A program made the translations under genes and the position numbers. A stretch of 39,209 nucleotides of DNA from JBMNQS01 sp050944255 (GTDB lineage: Bacteria; Bacillota; Clostridia; Christensenellales; Maliibacteriaceae), in contig JBMNQS010000012.1 of assembly GCA_050944255.1 (NCBI GenBank), forward strand, positions 1 to 39,209, read 5' to 3'. Position 1 is the first letter of the stretch; every line of letters begins with the position of its first letter. The notes beneath the pieces were generated by a model. The model saw only the letters and a list, made by a program, of their open reading frames with translations. It ran no database searches and was not told the origin of the DNA. Positions 8,032 through 15,207 of the stretch are shown here, one piece after another.

Positions 8032-8586
8032 TTGAAAAACTTAAATCTTGTTTTTGCCCAAAACTTAAGGCAATTAAGAGAAGAAAGAAAATTAAGCCTG
8101 GAAAAAGCTGCGGAAATGACAGGCGTAAGTAAAACCATGCTGGGCCAAATCGAAAGAGGTGAGTCCAGCCCGACAATTACAACCGTATGGAAAATCGCCA
8201 ACGGATTAAAAACATCCTTTTCCACCCTCATCGACACTTCACAGCCTGATACGGTCATCATTGACAAAACCAGTATCACCCCGCTGATTGAGGATAATGG
8301 AAAATATCGTCTCTACCCTTTTTTTCCGTATGAAGACGGACGCCGTTTTGAGATTTACTCCGTAGAAATAGAAAGAGGCGGCTACTTGGGCGCGGAAGCT
8401 CATGGAGAAGGCACATGGGAGTTTATAACGGTTTTTGACGGCGAGCTGTCCGTTCGAGTTGATGATGAGGAATATACCGTATCAAGCGGAAGTTCGATTC
8501 GTTTCAAAGCAGATAAACCGCATTCTTATCATAATTCGGGCGAAACTTTAATCCGATTAAGTATGGTCATTGACTATCCCAAATAG
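8032..8586 (+). CDS. XRE-family regulator with C-terminal cupin sensor domain
   Basis: From the TTG start this is a 184-residue protein with an N-terminal HTH_3 domain (residues about 6-62, with LSLEKAAEMTGVSKTMLGQIERGESSPTI) and a C-terminal cupin_2 barrel (about 105-180, with FDGELSVRVDDEEY and DKPHSYHN). Such proteins are one-component regulators whose cupin domain binds a small ligand. An in-frame ATG at 7948 would add 28 residues. That extension overlaps the promoter, and GAGGGGG (8014-8020) sits properly before the TTG, so the shorter form is chosen. The gene is divergent from the LysE exporter, its likely target. Confidence 0.85.
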   Translation: MKNLNLVFAQNLRQLREERKLSLEKAAEMTGVSKTMLGQIERGESSPTITTVWKIANGLKTSFSTLIDTSQPDTVIIDKTSITPLIEDNGKYRLYPFFPYEDGRRFEIYSVEIERGGYLGAEAHGEGTWEFITVFDGELSVRVDDEEYTVSSGSSIRFKADKPHSYHNSGETLIRLSMVIDYPK

Positions 8587-8711
8587 GTACCGGGTCATCA
8601 AAAGCTGGCATATCTTCCGTTTTGTGCTTTTCTTGCCCTCAAACGGCATTTGCCCCTAAAAGGCGAAACCTGCCTCGAATGAGCAAAAACCGATGGTTTA
8701 AACCTGGCTTT

Positions 8712-9707
8712 CTAAACCACGTAGACGATAGGCACACCGCTTAGCTTTTGGGAGAGCTGCTCTCTCAAGAATTGTTCGCCCGCGGAGCGGACCTCTTCCC
8801 GGTAAGCGTACTTTCCCCGTCCTCTTCCCGTCATCAGCGCGCCGTCAAACAGCTCCGCCGCACCGGGAAACGCCTCCTTGTTGATGGCGCGGTGCACATA
8901 GCTGTACGTCATAAAAATAATCTCAATAAACAGCTGCTTCCTGGTTTTTTCGGAAATGCGGTCCGATAACTGTTCGATGAGTTCCCCATACAGCGCCTTC
9001 CAATTATCCACAAGAACCACCGGGGCAATTAAAAGGCCCACTTTGTAGCCCGCGTCGCTCATTTGATTAAGCGCATCGATCCTCGAGGCCAAAGAGGATG
9101 TCCCAAGCTCAACTCTGCGGATGATTTCTTGCGGGTTCACACTCATGCGAAAAATGACGCGCTCCCGGTGGTTCAGGCAAAGCAGCGGTTCCACCATATG
9201 AAACTTTGTGGGAAACGTCAGAAAACCCTTTTCGCTTTTGCCGAAGGCCTCGATGGTCCATTCCAGGTTTTGCGTCATGGTGTTTTCCAAGACCAGGTCG
9301 CTGTTGCTGCCGATTTCAAAGACCAGTTCCTGTTGCGCGCCATTCGCCGTCTTGATCAGCTTATCCATCATCTGCTCCCGGTTGACAAACAGTCTCAGAT
9401 AAGCGCATTTGTTGTAGTGGCACACCAGATAGCAGTAAAGACACATGGCGCTGCAGCCCGACGAGGTGTACGGCACCAGAAAATCCGATACCTTATGGTT
9501 CGGCACGTACTTGAGCGACTTTCTCACGCCGATGATCAAATGCCTTTTCATTGCGGGAAACGCCCGGTTTTCGTTTTTCCGCAACTGCTCGATATTGTTA
9601 TGGCTTTCAATCGGAATCCACGGAAGCCGCCCAAATTTTTCCCGCAGCTGCCTGCCAAGCTCGTAATCCAGCGCCGCCGGCTCGTAAAATATCTTGTCCG
9701 GATACAA
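8712..9707 (-). CDS. splB: Spore photoproduct lyase family radical SAM protein
   Basis: This 331-residue protein belongs to the spore photoproduct lyase family, radical SAM enzymes that directly reverse the UV lesion 5-thyminyl-5,6-dihydrothymine during spore germination. The 4Fe-4S ligands are seen as C85-x3-C89-x2-C92 within SGCSAMCLYCY. The start is TTG (9705-9707) with AAGGAG seven bases upstream. From memory of the Bacillus enzyme, the hydrogen-donor cysteine lies in a CTSD motif after the cluster; here the matching place reads FEIGSNSD, with serine at 134. The presence of the gene suggests a spore-former. Family assignment is firm; the lesion repaired and the radical-relay chemistry are less certain. 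Confidence 0.85.
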   Translation of the reverse strand: MYPDKIFYEPAALDYELGRQLREKFGRLPWIPIESHNNIEQLRKNENRAFPAMKRHLIIGVRKSLKYVPNHKVSDFLVPYTSSGCSAMCLYCYLVCHYNKCAYLRLFVNREQMMDKLIKTANGAQQELVFEIGSNSDLVLENTMTQNLEWTIEAFGKSEKGFLTFPTKFHMVEPLLCLNHRERVIFRMSVNPQEIIRRVELGTSSLASRIDALNQMSDAGYKVGLLIAPVVLVDNWKALYGELIEQLSDRISEKTRKQLFIEIIFMTYSYVHRAINKEAFPGAAELFDGALMTGRGRGKYAYREEVRSAGEQFLREQLSQKLSGVPIVYVV

Positions 9708-9844
9708 TCCTTTTCTCCTTTTTCACCGTTTCAAATAGTATGGCCGGCGCGCCAAAACGCATTCAAACGCTTGCGGCGCCGACCTGCTTTTACCAAAAAC
9801 CAAAGAAGCATTGACGTTTTTCATGTGCCGGCGTCCTTCGAGGC

Positions 9845-9873
9845 TTGAAAAGCTGTCCGATATTCAATACAAT
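9845..9873 (+). promoter_or_regulatory. Sigma-A promoter for the alpha/beta hydrolase gene
   Basis: TTGAAA (9845-9850) and TACAAT (9868-9873) are separated by 17 bp. Transcription would begin near 9880, giving an 80-base leader. The leader contains a tandem 9-bp repeat (CGGTACTGG / CGGTACTGT, 9892-9909) that may be a regulator site. The promoter shows that the long open frame beginning at 9845 cannot be translated from its first codons. Confidence 0.7.
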
Positions 9874-9961
9874 GGTACACAAATACATCCTCGGTACTGG
9901 CGGTACTGTAGCCATATTGCCGCAAGGGCGCGTCAAAAAGCATATGAAGGAGGCGATTGCC

Positions 9962-10849
9962 ATGCGGAAAGGCTCACAGGAACTTTGGCTGGATGTCGAT
10001 GCAATGCGTATTCATTGCCTTACCGCCGGTGAGAGCAGCCGGCCTCCCGTTATGCTTTTGCACGGCGGCGGCATAGATTCGGCCACGCTGTCCTGGGGAG
10101 ATGCCATTGCGCCGTTGTCGGAGATTGCCCAAGTATTCGCGCCCGATCTGCCGGGCTACGGACTCAGCGATACGCCGGATATTCAGTACACAACCGATTT
10201 TTACATTCAGTTTTTGAGCCGGTTGCTGGACGCGCTGCACCTGGACAAGATCAGCCTGGTGGGTCTTTCGATGGGCGGCGCCATTTCCCTGGGCTTTACG
10301 CTGCGCTTTCCTGATCGGGTAAAAAAGCTGGTGCTGGCGGCTCCCGGCGGTATTCAGGACTACGCCGTTACCTGGTCCAGGTGGATGTTTGTTGCGGGAT
10401 ATCTGTTTGTTCATTTGCCTTTTATCAATGATCTCTCTTACCGATACATGGGAAGAAGCTGGGAAAGCATACGCAAGCAACTGGCTGCATCGGGCGCTTT
10501 TTACAGGGCCGAGCGCCTTTCGCCGCAGTTGGTTGAAGATGTCTACCGGCACGCAAACCTTCCCGGCCGGGGAAAAGCCTTCTCTTCCTGGCAGCGAAGC
10601 GAGTACCTGTGGAAAGGTTCCGGCACTTATTTTGTTGACCGGCTCCACGAAATCACCGTGCCGACGCTGTTTATCAACGGCGATAAGGACCGCGCTGTTC
10701 CGCTTGCCTGCGCGCAAGAGGCGCATAGGCTTGTTACGGGATCCAAACTCCACGTGCTGAAAGACTGCGGGCATTGGGCCCAACGTGAAATGCCCGAGGC
10801 ATTTAATCGCGCAGTGGGAGAATTTCTTAGCGATAGCCATAAAGAGTAA
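9962..10849 (+). CDS. Alpha/beta-fold hydrolase
   Basis: This 295-residue cytoplasmic protein has the alpha/beta-hydrolase fold. The oxyanion motif HGGG is near residue 36, the nucleophile elbow GLSMGG near 107-112, an acid in NGDKDRAVP near 236, and the catalytic His in DCGHWAQRE near 263. The pattern is closest to meta-cleavage-product hydrolases and related esterases, but the substrate is unknown. The start at ATG 9962 is fixed by AAGGAGG (9947-9953). The open frame extends 39 codons further upstream, but that part overlaps the promoter. The gene is monocistronic and followed by a terminator. Confidence 0.88.
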   Translation: MRKGSQELWLDVDAMRIHCLTAGESSRPPVMLLHGGGIDSATLSWGDAIAPLSEIAQVFAPDLPGYGLSDTPDIQYTTDFYIQFLSRLLDALHLDKISLVGLSMGGAISLGFTLRFPDRVKKLVLAAPGGIQDYAVTWSRWMFVAGYLFVHLPFINDLSYRYMGRSWESIRKQLAASGAFYRAERLSPQLVEDVYRHANLPGRGKAFSSWQRSEYLWKGSGTYFVDRLHEITVPTLFINGDKDRAVPLACAQEAHRLVTGSKLHVLKDCGHWAQREMPEAFNRAVGEFLSDSHKE

Positions 10850-10867
10850 TCGGCATGTAAGTGATCG

Positions 10868-10904
10868 AAGACCGAAAAAACCCGTATCTGCGGGTTTTTT
10901 CGGT
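10868..10904 (+). terminator. Intrinsic terminator of the hydrolase gene, interrupted by a repeat element
   Basis: A 14-bp stem (ACCGAAAAAACCCG with CGGGTTTTTTCGGT) is followed at once by the repeat element. The sequence TTTTTTCGGT at the end of this stem reappears at the far side of the element (up to about 11102) and is followed there by CTTTATT. This suggests that the original terminator had a longer stem, with AAGACCG pairing to CGGTCTT, and was split by insertion. Confidence 0.75.
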
Positions 10905-11098
10905 TGAGGCCGTCAAAAAAACTTTGTTTTTTGACGGATCTGCCAGGGATTTTCCTGCTGCAAAAACCGATGAGCGGGTTTTTGCAGCGGCCGGAAAACC
11001 CTGAAAGGAGTGGGCCGCGGCCGCACATGTCGCCCTTGCCCACGGAATTAAAATTAGGGGGCTAAGGCCCCCTAATAACCCCCAAAAGGACTTTTTTT
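10905..11098. repeat. Structured dispersed repeat, copy 1
   Basis: About 194 bp, nearly identical to 18745-18936. It contains, in order: a hairpin CGTCAAAAAA/TTTTTTGACG; an outer stem formed by CAGGGATTTTCC and GGAAAACCCTG enclosing a hairpin CTGCAAAAACC/GGGTTTTTGCAG; a GGCCGCGGCC palindrome; and TTAGGGGGC-TAAG-GCCCCCTAA (11054-11075). Differences from copy 2 fall mostly in loops. On the minus strand the last hairpin is followed by TTTTAATT and could terminate transcription from tRNA-Ser. Short open frames inside it are shared by both copies only because the DNA is repeated. Confidence 0.85.
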
Positions 11099-11440
11099 CG
11101 GTCTTTATTCTTTAACATATGGTGACAGTGTGCTATAAAAAGATGACTCTTCGGGCGCGAGCAGCGGACTAAGGCAAAAGAAAAAGTCCCGAACGCGAAT
11201 TGCGTGTCGAGGCTCTCGGCTGAAATGTGTTGAGGGAAAAGATGCACACAGAACGCCGCAGAATGCGGTAACCGCAAAAAAGTGGTAGCGCTGCGGCGGA
11301 CGGGCAGGCGGCGCGTTTACAAGCCGCCCGGCCGCAGGCGCGAGGTTTTTTTGCGGGGAGGAGGAGCAACGCAGCGGTACGAAGAATCCCCGGCCGCGAA
11401 GCGATCGGGGATTCTCAGGGGAGCGCAGTTTGCTCCGGCG
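11099..11440. other. Intergenic stretch without a recognisable gene
   Basis: No gene with family features is visible on either strand. The stretch contains a hairpin AGAATCCCCG/CGGGGATTCT (about 11383-11417) and a small GGAGC/GCTCC hairpin just downstream of the tRNA. These may serve as 3' processing or termination signals for the minus-strand tRNA, although neither has a proper T-run. A GC-rich block at about 11285-11345 contains GGCGGC/GCCGCC pairing. Confidence 0.4.
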
Positions 11441-11530
11441 TGGCGGAGAGGGTGGGATTTGAACCCACGGAACCTTGCGGTTCGCCGGTTTTCAAGACCG
11501 GTGCAATCGGCCGGACTCTGCCACCTCTCC
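11441..11530 (-). tRNA. tRNA-Ser (anticodon UGA)
   Basis: The minus strand folds as a class II tRNA of 90 nt with the CCA end encoded. The acceptor stem is GGAGAGG paired with CCTCTCC, the discriminator is G, and 3' CCA lies at 11441-11443. The anticodon loop CTTGAAA, within GGTCTTGAAAACC, gives anticodon TGA, reading UCA/UCG-type serine codons. A long variable arm (GCGAACCGCAAGGTTC region) and the T-arm GTGGGTTCAAATCCCAC are both present, as expected for tRNA-Ser. Confidence 0.96.
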
Positions 11531-11801
11531 AATTTTCGGATTATGTTCCGGAAAGAACCATGGCTATACCTGCGTTCAGCCCGTTATGGCCGGCCGACGC
11601 TTCACGGGCGTCTCAAAACGCCGTTTGCCAAAAACCTGAACCGGCCGCTGCTCAGTATAGCAAAGGCCGTGTAAAAAGTCAATCAGGCCGATATCCGGCG
11701 CGGTTGCTCTTAAATGCCGCGATACATGGCAAAAACATCCACGCGCAAAAACCTCTTTTGATGTGGCGCGAAACACCTTTAACTGTATAGGCTCTGCGCG
11801 C

Positions 11802-12725
11802 TTATTGGTGCGGCGCAAACCCCTCCCCCAGCACCTCCCGGGCGTCGGCAATCATCACGAAGGCCGTGGGGTCCTCCTGGTAAACCAGGCGCTTGAGTGT
11901 CGCCACCTCGCTTCGCCCGACGATGCATAAAAGCATGTCCCTGTCCTGGCCGCTGTAAGTGCCCGTGGCCCGGATGCGGGTGCTGCCGCGCTCTAGTTCG
12001 GAGGCAATGCGCGCGGCAATATTGTCCCGCTTCTGCGAAACGATCCAGAAAGCGCGGCCCGTGGAAACGCCGCCTATGACGAAATCAATCAGCCGGATGC
12101 TGATAAACAGCGCCATAAAGGCGTAGAGCGCCTGCTCGGCGCCGAAGAAAATCACCGAAGCAGCGATAATGATAAAGTCGATCACAAAGAGTATGCCCGC
12201 GATGGAAGCCGTCGGAAACCACTTGCGCAATAGCTGCGCCGCCAGGTCGCTGCCGCCCGTGCTGGCGCCGGAACGGAGCACGAACCCCAGCCCGAGGCCG
12301 ATGATCAGACCGCCGTATATGGCGGATAATATCGCGTCCTGCGTGATGGCCTGTATGCTGAATAAATCCGTAAAAGCCGAAAGCAGCGTCATGGCCACAA
12401 AACTGCGCACCGCAAATTTCCGACCCACCTGCCGCCAGCCGATCACAAACAAAGGCACATTGATCACGAAACTGACCACGCCCACCGGCCAGCCGAATAG
12501 ATGAAATAAAATGGTGGCTACGCCCGTTGCGCCGCCGACGACAATCTGTGCAGGCACCAAAAAAGCCGCCAGCGCAAAGGCCGCAATCGCCGAGCCCAAT
12601 ACGATCAGTACCCAGTCGGTCACAATACCACCGATGCTTCCGGCTGTTGGACGCCGCCCGAACCTCCGGAAAAACTTTTTCACCGCTTCGTGGGCAAAAG
12701 CATTCAATTGTTTAAGCCTGCGCAT
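11802..12725 (-). CDS. YitT family membrane protein (DUF161/DUF2179)
   Basis: This 307-residue protein has about five to six transmembrane segments (residues about 35-215), then a soluble C-terminal DUF2179 domain of about 80 residues. The motifs VPAQIVVGGATGVATIL and GASTGGSDLAAQLL are typical of the YitT family, whose molecular function is not established. The ATG at 12725 is preferred because GGAGG lies five bases upstream. A TTG four codons earlier (12737) overlaps that site. The gene is alone: a repeat block and a terminator lie upstream, and the tRNA gene is downstream on the same strand. Confidence 0.87.
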   Translation of the reverse strand: MRRLKQLNAFAHEAVKKFFRRFGRRPTAGSIGGIVTDWVLIVLGSAIAAFALAAFLVPAQIVVGGATGVATILFHLFGWPVGVVSFVINVPLFVIGWRQVGRKFAVRSFVAMTLLSAFTDLFSIQAITQDAILSAIYGGLIIGLGLGFVLRSGASTGGSDLAAQLLRKWFPTASIAGILFVIDFIIIAASVIFFGAEQALYAFMALFISIRLIDFVIGGVSTGRAFWIVSQKRDNIAARIASELERGSTRIRATGTYSGQDRDMLLCIVGRSEVATLKRLVYQEDPTAFVMIADAREVLGEGFAPHQ

Positions 12726-12798
12726 GCTCCCCTCCAATATTTGGCTATAGTCTAGGTTGCCCGCCGCCGATGCCGTTTTATGCGGTACAAAGCCTTAA

Positions 12799-12825
12799 AA
12801 ACAGCCGAAAGATTTTCGGCTGTTT
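12799..12825 (-). terminator. Intrinsic terminator downstream of the birA-nnrD operon
   Basis: A perfect 12-bp stem (AAACAGCCGAAA with TTTCGGCTGTTT, 3-nt loop) continues on the minus strand into a short T-run (TGTTTTTAAGG). It lies between the nnrD stop and the YitT gene, so it probably ends the minus-strand operon after the palindrome block has been transcribed. Confidence 0.65.
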
Positions 12826-12840
12826 GGCGGGCGCTGCCTA

Positions 12841-13290
12841 GACCCGCTTAAGGCTCCGCCTTAAGAATCCGCTTAGACCTTTTTCTAGAAGAAAAAGGTT
12901 CTAAGAACTCCAAAAAGGCTTTATCACCGCTTCGCGGGCTGTTTTTCAGGCCTTTCTTTTTTATTATCTATCCCCGGAAATGCCTATAGGCATTTCCGCA
13001 GACGGGTCCAGGGACAATCGTCCCTGGCGGGTTCCAAGGGCGGCGCCCTTGGCCGCCGGCGGCAAACGCCGATCCGCCGGGCTTCGCCCGGACCCGCTTA
13101 GAACCTTTTTCTAGAAGAAAAAGGTTCTAAGAACTCCAAAAAGACTTTATTACCGCTTCGCGAACTGTTTTTCAGAGCTTTGTTTTATTAATCCCGGAAA
13201 TGACCGCAAGCGGTCATTTCCGTAAACGGGTCCAGGGACAATTGTCCCTGGCGGGTTCCAAGGGCGGCGCCCTTGGCCGCCGGAGGCAAT
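12841..13290. repeat. Tandemly duplicated block of palindromes (two units, period about 225 bp)
   Basis: The 557-bp gap between the YitT gene and nnrD is filled by two copies of a palindrome-rich unit. Unit 1 holds CTTAAGGC/GCCTTAAG (12847-12865), CCTTTTTCT/AGAAAAAGG (12878-12898), a 24-bp palindrome at 12975-12998, CCAGGGAC/GTCCCTGG (13008-13027) and CCAAGGGC/GCCCTTGG (13034-13052). Unit 2 repeats the last four as a 16-bp stem at 13097-13131, then 13195-13222, 13232-13251 and 13258-13276. Stems that differ between units change on both arms, for example GGAAATGCC/GGCATTTCC against GGAAATGACCGC/GCGGTCATTTCC. No coding frame is convincing. It lies in the 3' region of the nnrD transcript. Confidence 0.88.
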
Positions 13291-13294
13291 ATAC

Positions 13295-14830
13295 CTAACG
13301 CTTCAGTTCCAGCCAGACGTCGGTCAAATGCGCGATCAGGTCCGAGGCGATCATGCCGGTGATGCCGGTTTTCGTCACGGCGATGTCGCCGCTTCGGCCG
13401 TGGATGAAGGCGCCGACGCAGGCGGCATCGTAGGGCGCTACGCCCTGGGCCAGGAGCGCCGCGATGATGCCGGTCAGCACGTCGCCGCTGCCGGCGGTAC
13501 CCATGCCCACATTGCCGGTGGCGTTGAACGCGACGCGCCCGTCCGGCGCGGCAATGACGGTGCACGCGCCCTTGAGCAGGATAACGGCGCCATTGCGGCG
13601 GGCGAGATCCTTTGCGTAGAACACCGGATTTTTGACGATTTCATCTACCGGGACGCCATTGATGCGGGCCATCTCTCCGGGATGGGGCGTCATGACGACG
13701 TTCGGCGGCAGCCTGCGCCGGTAGTCCGGCAGTTTTGAAAGGGCGTTGAGGCCGTCGGCGTCGATGACCATGGGGACCTTCACCTGGGACAGCAGCGCCT
13801 GAAGCACCGCCTGAAGCTCCAGCCCCTTTCCCCAGCCGGGGCCCACGGCCACGGCGCTCTTATCCGAAAGCAGCGTCTCCAGGTACGGCACGGCGTTGCG
13901 GTTCAGGCAGCCGATATTGTCGTCGGGAAGCGGATGCACCATCACCTCGGTCAACTTCTGCATGCAGATATCGGCGATACTCTGCCCGCAGGCCAGCGTA
14001 GCCATCCCGGCGCCGGCGCGCAAGGTCGCTTTGGCGGCAAGCTCGCCCGCGCCCACCATGCCGCGGCTCCCGCAGAATAAAACCACATGGCCAAAAGTGC
14101 CCTTGTGCCCGTTGGCCGGCCGGTGCGGCAAAATCCTCTGCACATCCTGTGCATAGAGCACCTCGGCGGCGTCGCCGGGAATAAACTGCGCGCCGATACC
14201 GATATCGGCCACCCGCACCTGCCCCTGCCATGCGCGGCCGGGATAGAGAAGCTGGCCGGTTTTAAGATGCTGGAGGCAGACGGTGGTATCCGCCAGAACC
14301 GCCTCGCCGGGAATATTGCCCGTTTCCCCATCCACACCTGAGGCGATGTCCACCGACAGCACGTCCGCGGGCTGGCTGTTGATCCAGATGATGGCCTCCT
14401 TCACCATACCCCGGGGCGCCTCGCTCAGTCCGGTTCCCAAAAGGGCGTCGATCACCAGGTCGGCACTTATGGCCCGGGAAATAAATTCCTGCAGCCGCAC
14501 CTGCTGATCCACAAATATGACGGGAACCTCCATCTCGAAGAGTTTGCGGCACATCTGCTGGCTGTCTTCGCTGAGCATATGGATATCCTCGGCGATCACG
14601 GCCACGCGCACCTCATGGCCGGCCGCCGACAGATACCGGGCCGCTCCCAGGCCGTCGCCGCCGTTGTTGCCCCGTCCGCACAAAACGGCGATCCTGCCTT
14701 CTGGCTTCAGTTCCGTCGCCACCCGCGCCACCGCACGGGCCGCGTTCTCCATCAGCTGCACGGACGGGATGCCGCTTTCTATCGCGCGCATATCCATTTG
14801 GCGTATCTGCGCCGGCGTCACTGCTCTCAT
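13295..14830 (-). CDS. nnrD: Bifunctional NAD(P)H-hydrate epimerase / ADP-dependent NAD(P)H-hydrate dehydratase
   Basis: This 511-residue cytoplasmic repair enzyme fuses two domains. The N-terminal YjeF_N domain (about 1-215, with CGRGNNGGDG at 51-60) epimerises damaged NAD(P)H hydrates. The C-terminal carbohydrate-kinase-like domain (about 225-511, with VMTPHPGEMARI and NATGNVGMGTAGSGDVLTG) dehydrates them back to NAD(P)H with ADP. The fusion is the common form in Clostridia and E. coli (Nnr/YjeF). It starts two bases after the acpS stop, so it is coupled in an operon birA - P1 peptidase - acpS - nnr. The neighbour acpS is a frequent partner. Confidence 0.93.
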   Translation of the reverse strand: MRAVTPAQIRQMDMRAIESGIPSVQLMENAARAVARVATELKPEGRIAVLCGRGNNGGDGLGAARYLSAAGHEVRVAVIAEDIHMLSEDSQQMCRKLFEMEVPVIFVDQQVRLQEFISRAISADLVIDALLGTGLSEAPRGMVKEAIIWINSQPADVLSVDIASGVDGETGNIPGEAVLADTTVCLQHLKTGQLLYPGRAWQGQVRVADIGIGAQFIPGDAAEVLYAQDVQRILPHRPANGHKGTFGHVVLFCGSRGMVGAGELAAKATLRAGAGMATLACGQSIADICMQKLTEVMVHPLPDDNIGCLNRNAVPYLETLLSDKSAVAVGPGWGKGLELQAVLQALLSQVKVPMVIDADGLNALSKLPDYRRRLPPNVVMTPHPGEMARINGVPVDEIVKNPVFYAKDLARRNGAVILLKGACTVIAAPDGRVAFNATGNVGMGTAGSGDVLTGIIAALLAQGVAPYDAACVGAFIHGRSGDIAVTKTGITGMIASDLIAHLTDVWLELKR

Positions 14831-14831
14831 G

Positions 14832-15206
14832 TCAATCTCCCTCCGCCACGGCCTGGGCCACCGCGCGCCACCGGTCGTGTGAAATCGTTATCCATATGCG
14901 GCTGCCGCCCAGCTCGTGAAGCCGCTTTTCCGCCCGGCCATGCACGATCACGTACGGCGCGCCGGTATCCTTGCGAAGTATTTCTATATCGGTCATCTCC
15001 GCGCCGGCAAGCCCCAGCCCCAGCGCCTTTAAAACCGCTTCCTTGGCGGCAAAATTGCCCGCCACCACCGAAGAATTCCAGCCCCGGCCGGCAAAATACG
15101 CCCGCTCGTCCGCGGTAAATATACGCTCCACAAAACGGCCGCGCCGCGCCGCGGCCGCCACGCGGAGAATCTCCACCGTATCGATCCCGATGCCAACGAT
15201 CGCCAT
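14832..15206 (-). CDS. acpS: Holo-[acyl-carrier-protein] synthase
   Basis: This 124-residue phosphopantetheinyl transferase transfers 4'-phosphopantetheine from CoA to the serine of apo-ACP in fatty acid synthesis. The family motifs IVGIGIDTVEI at the N-terminus and FAAKEAVLKALGLGL near residues 52-66 are clear. The Asp in the first motif and the Glu in the second bind Mg2+. ATG at 15206 is chosen. A GTG at 15215 would add three residues and overlap the upstream stop (15208-15210). It sits between the P1 peptidase and nnrD genes in a tightly packed operon. Confidence 0.92.
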   Translation of the reverse strand: MAIVGIGIDTVEILRVAAAARRGRFVERIFTADERAYFAGRGWNSSVVAGNFAAKEAVLKALGLGLAGAEMTDIEILRKDTGAPYVIVHGRAEKRLHELGGSRIWITISHDRWRAVAQAVAEGD

Positions 15207-15207
15207 A

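Noticed and set aside
9063..9848. Long plus-strand frame antisense to the spore photoproduct lyase gene
   Set aside because: It is a shadow of a well-supported gene on the other strand, with no ribosome site or family features. The same reasoning removed many long antisense frames over nnrD, acpS, gyrA and gyrB.
10627..11043. Minus-strand open frame containing a Cys-rich peptide beginning SVGKGDMCGR, also found in the copy at 18288-18950
   Set aside because: Similarity exists only because both lie in the same DNA repeat; there is no start signal, and changes follow RNA stems rather than codons.
12841..13290. CRISPR array
   Set aside because: The repeats are only two long units of palindromes without regular short repeats and unique spacers, and no cas genes are present.
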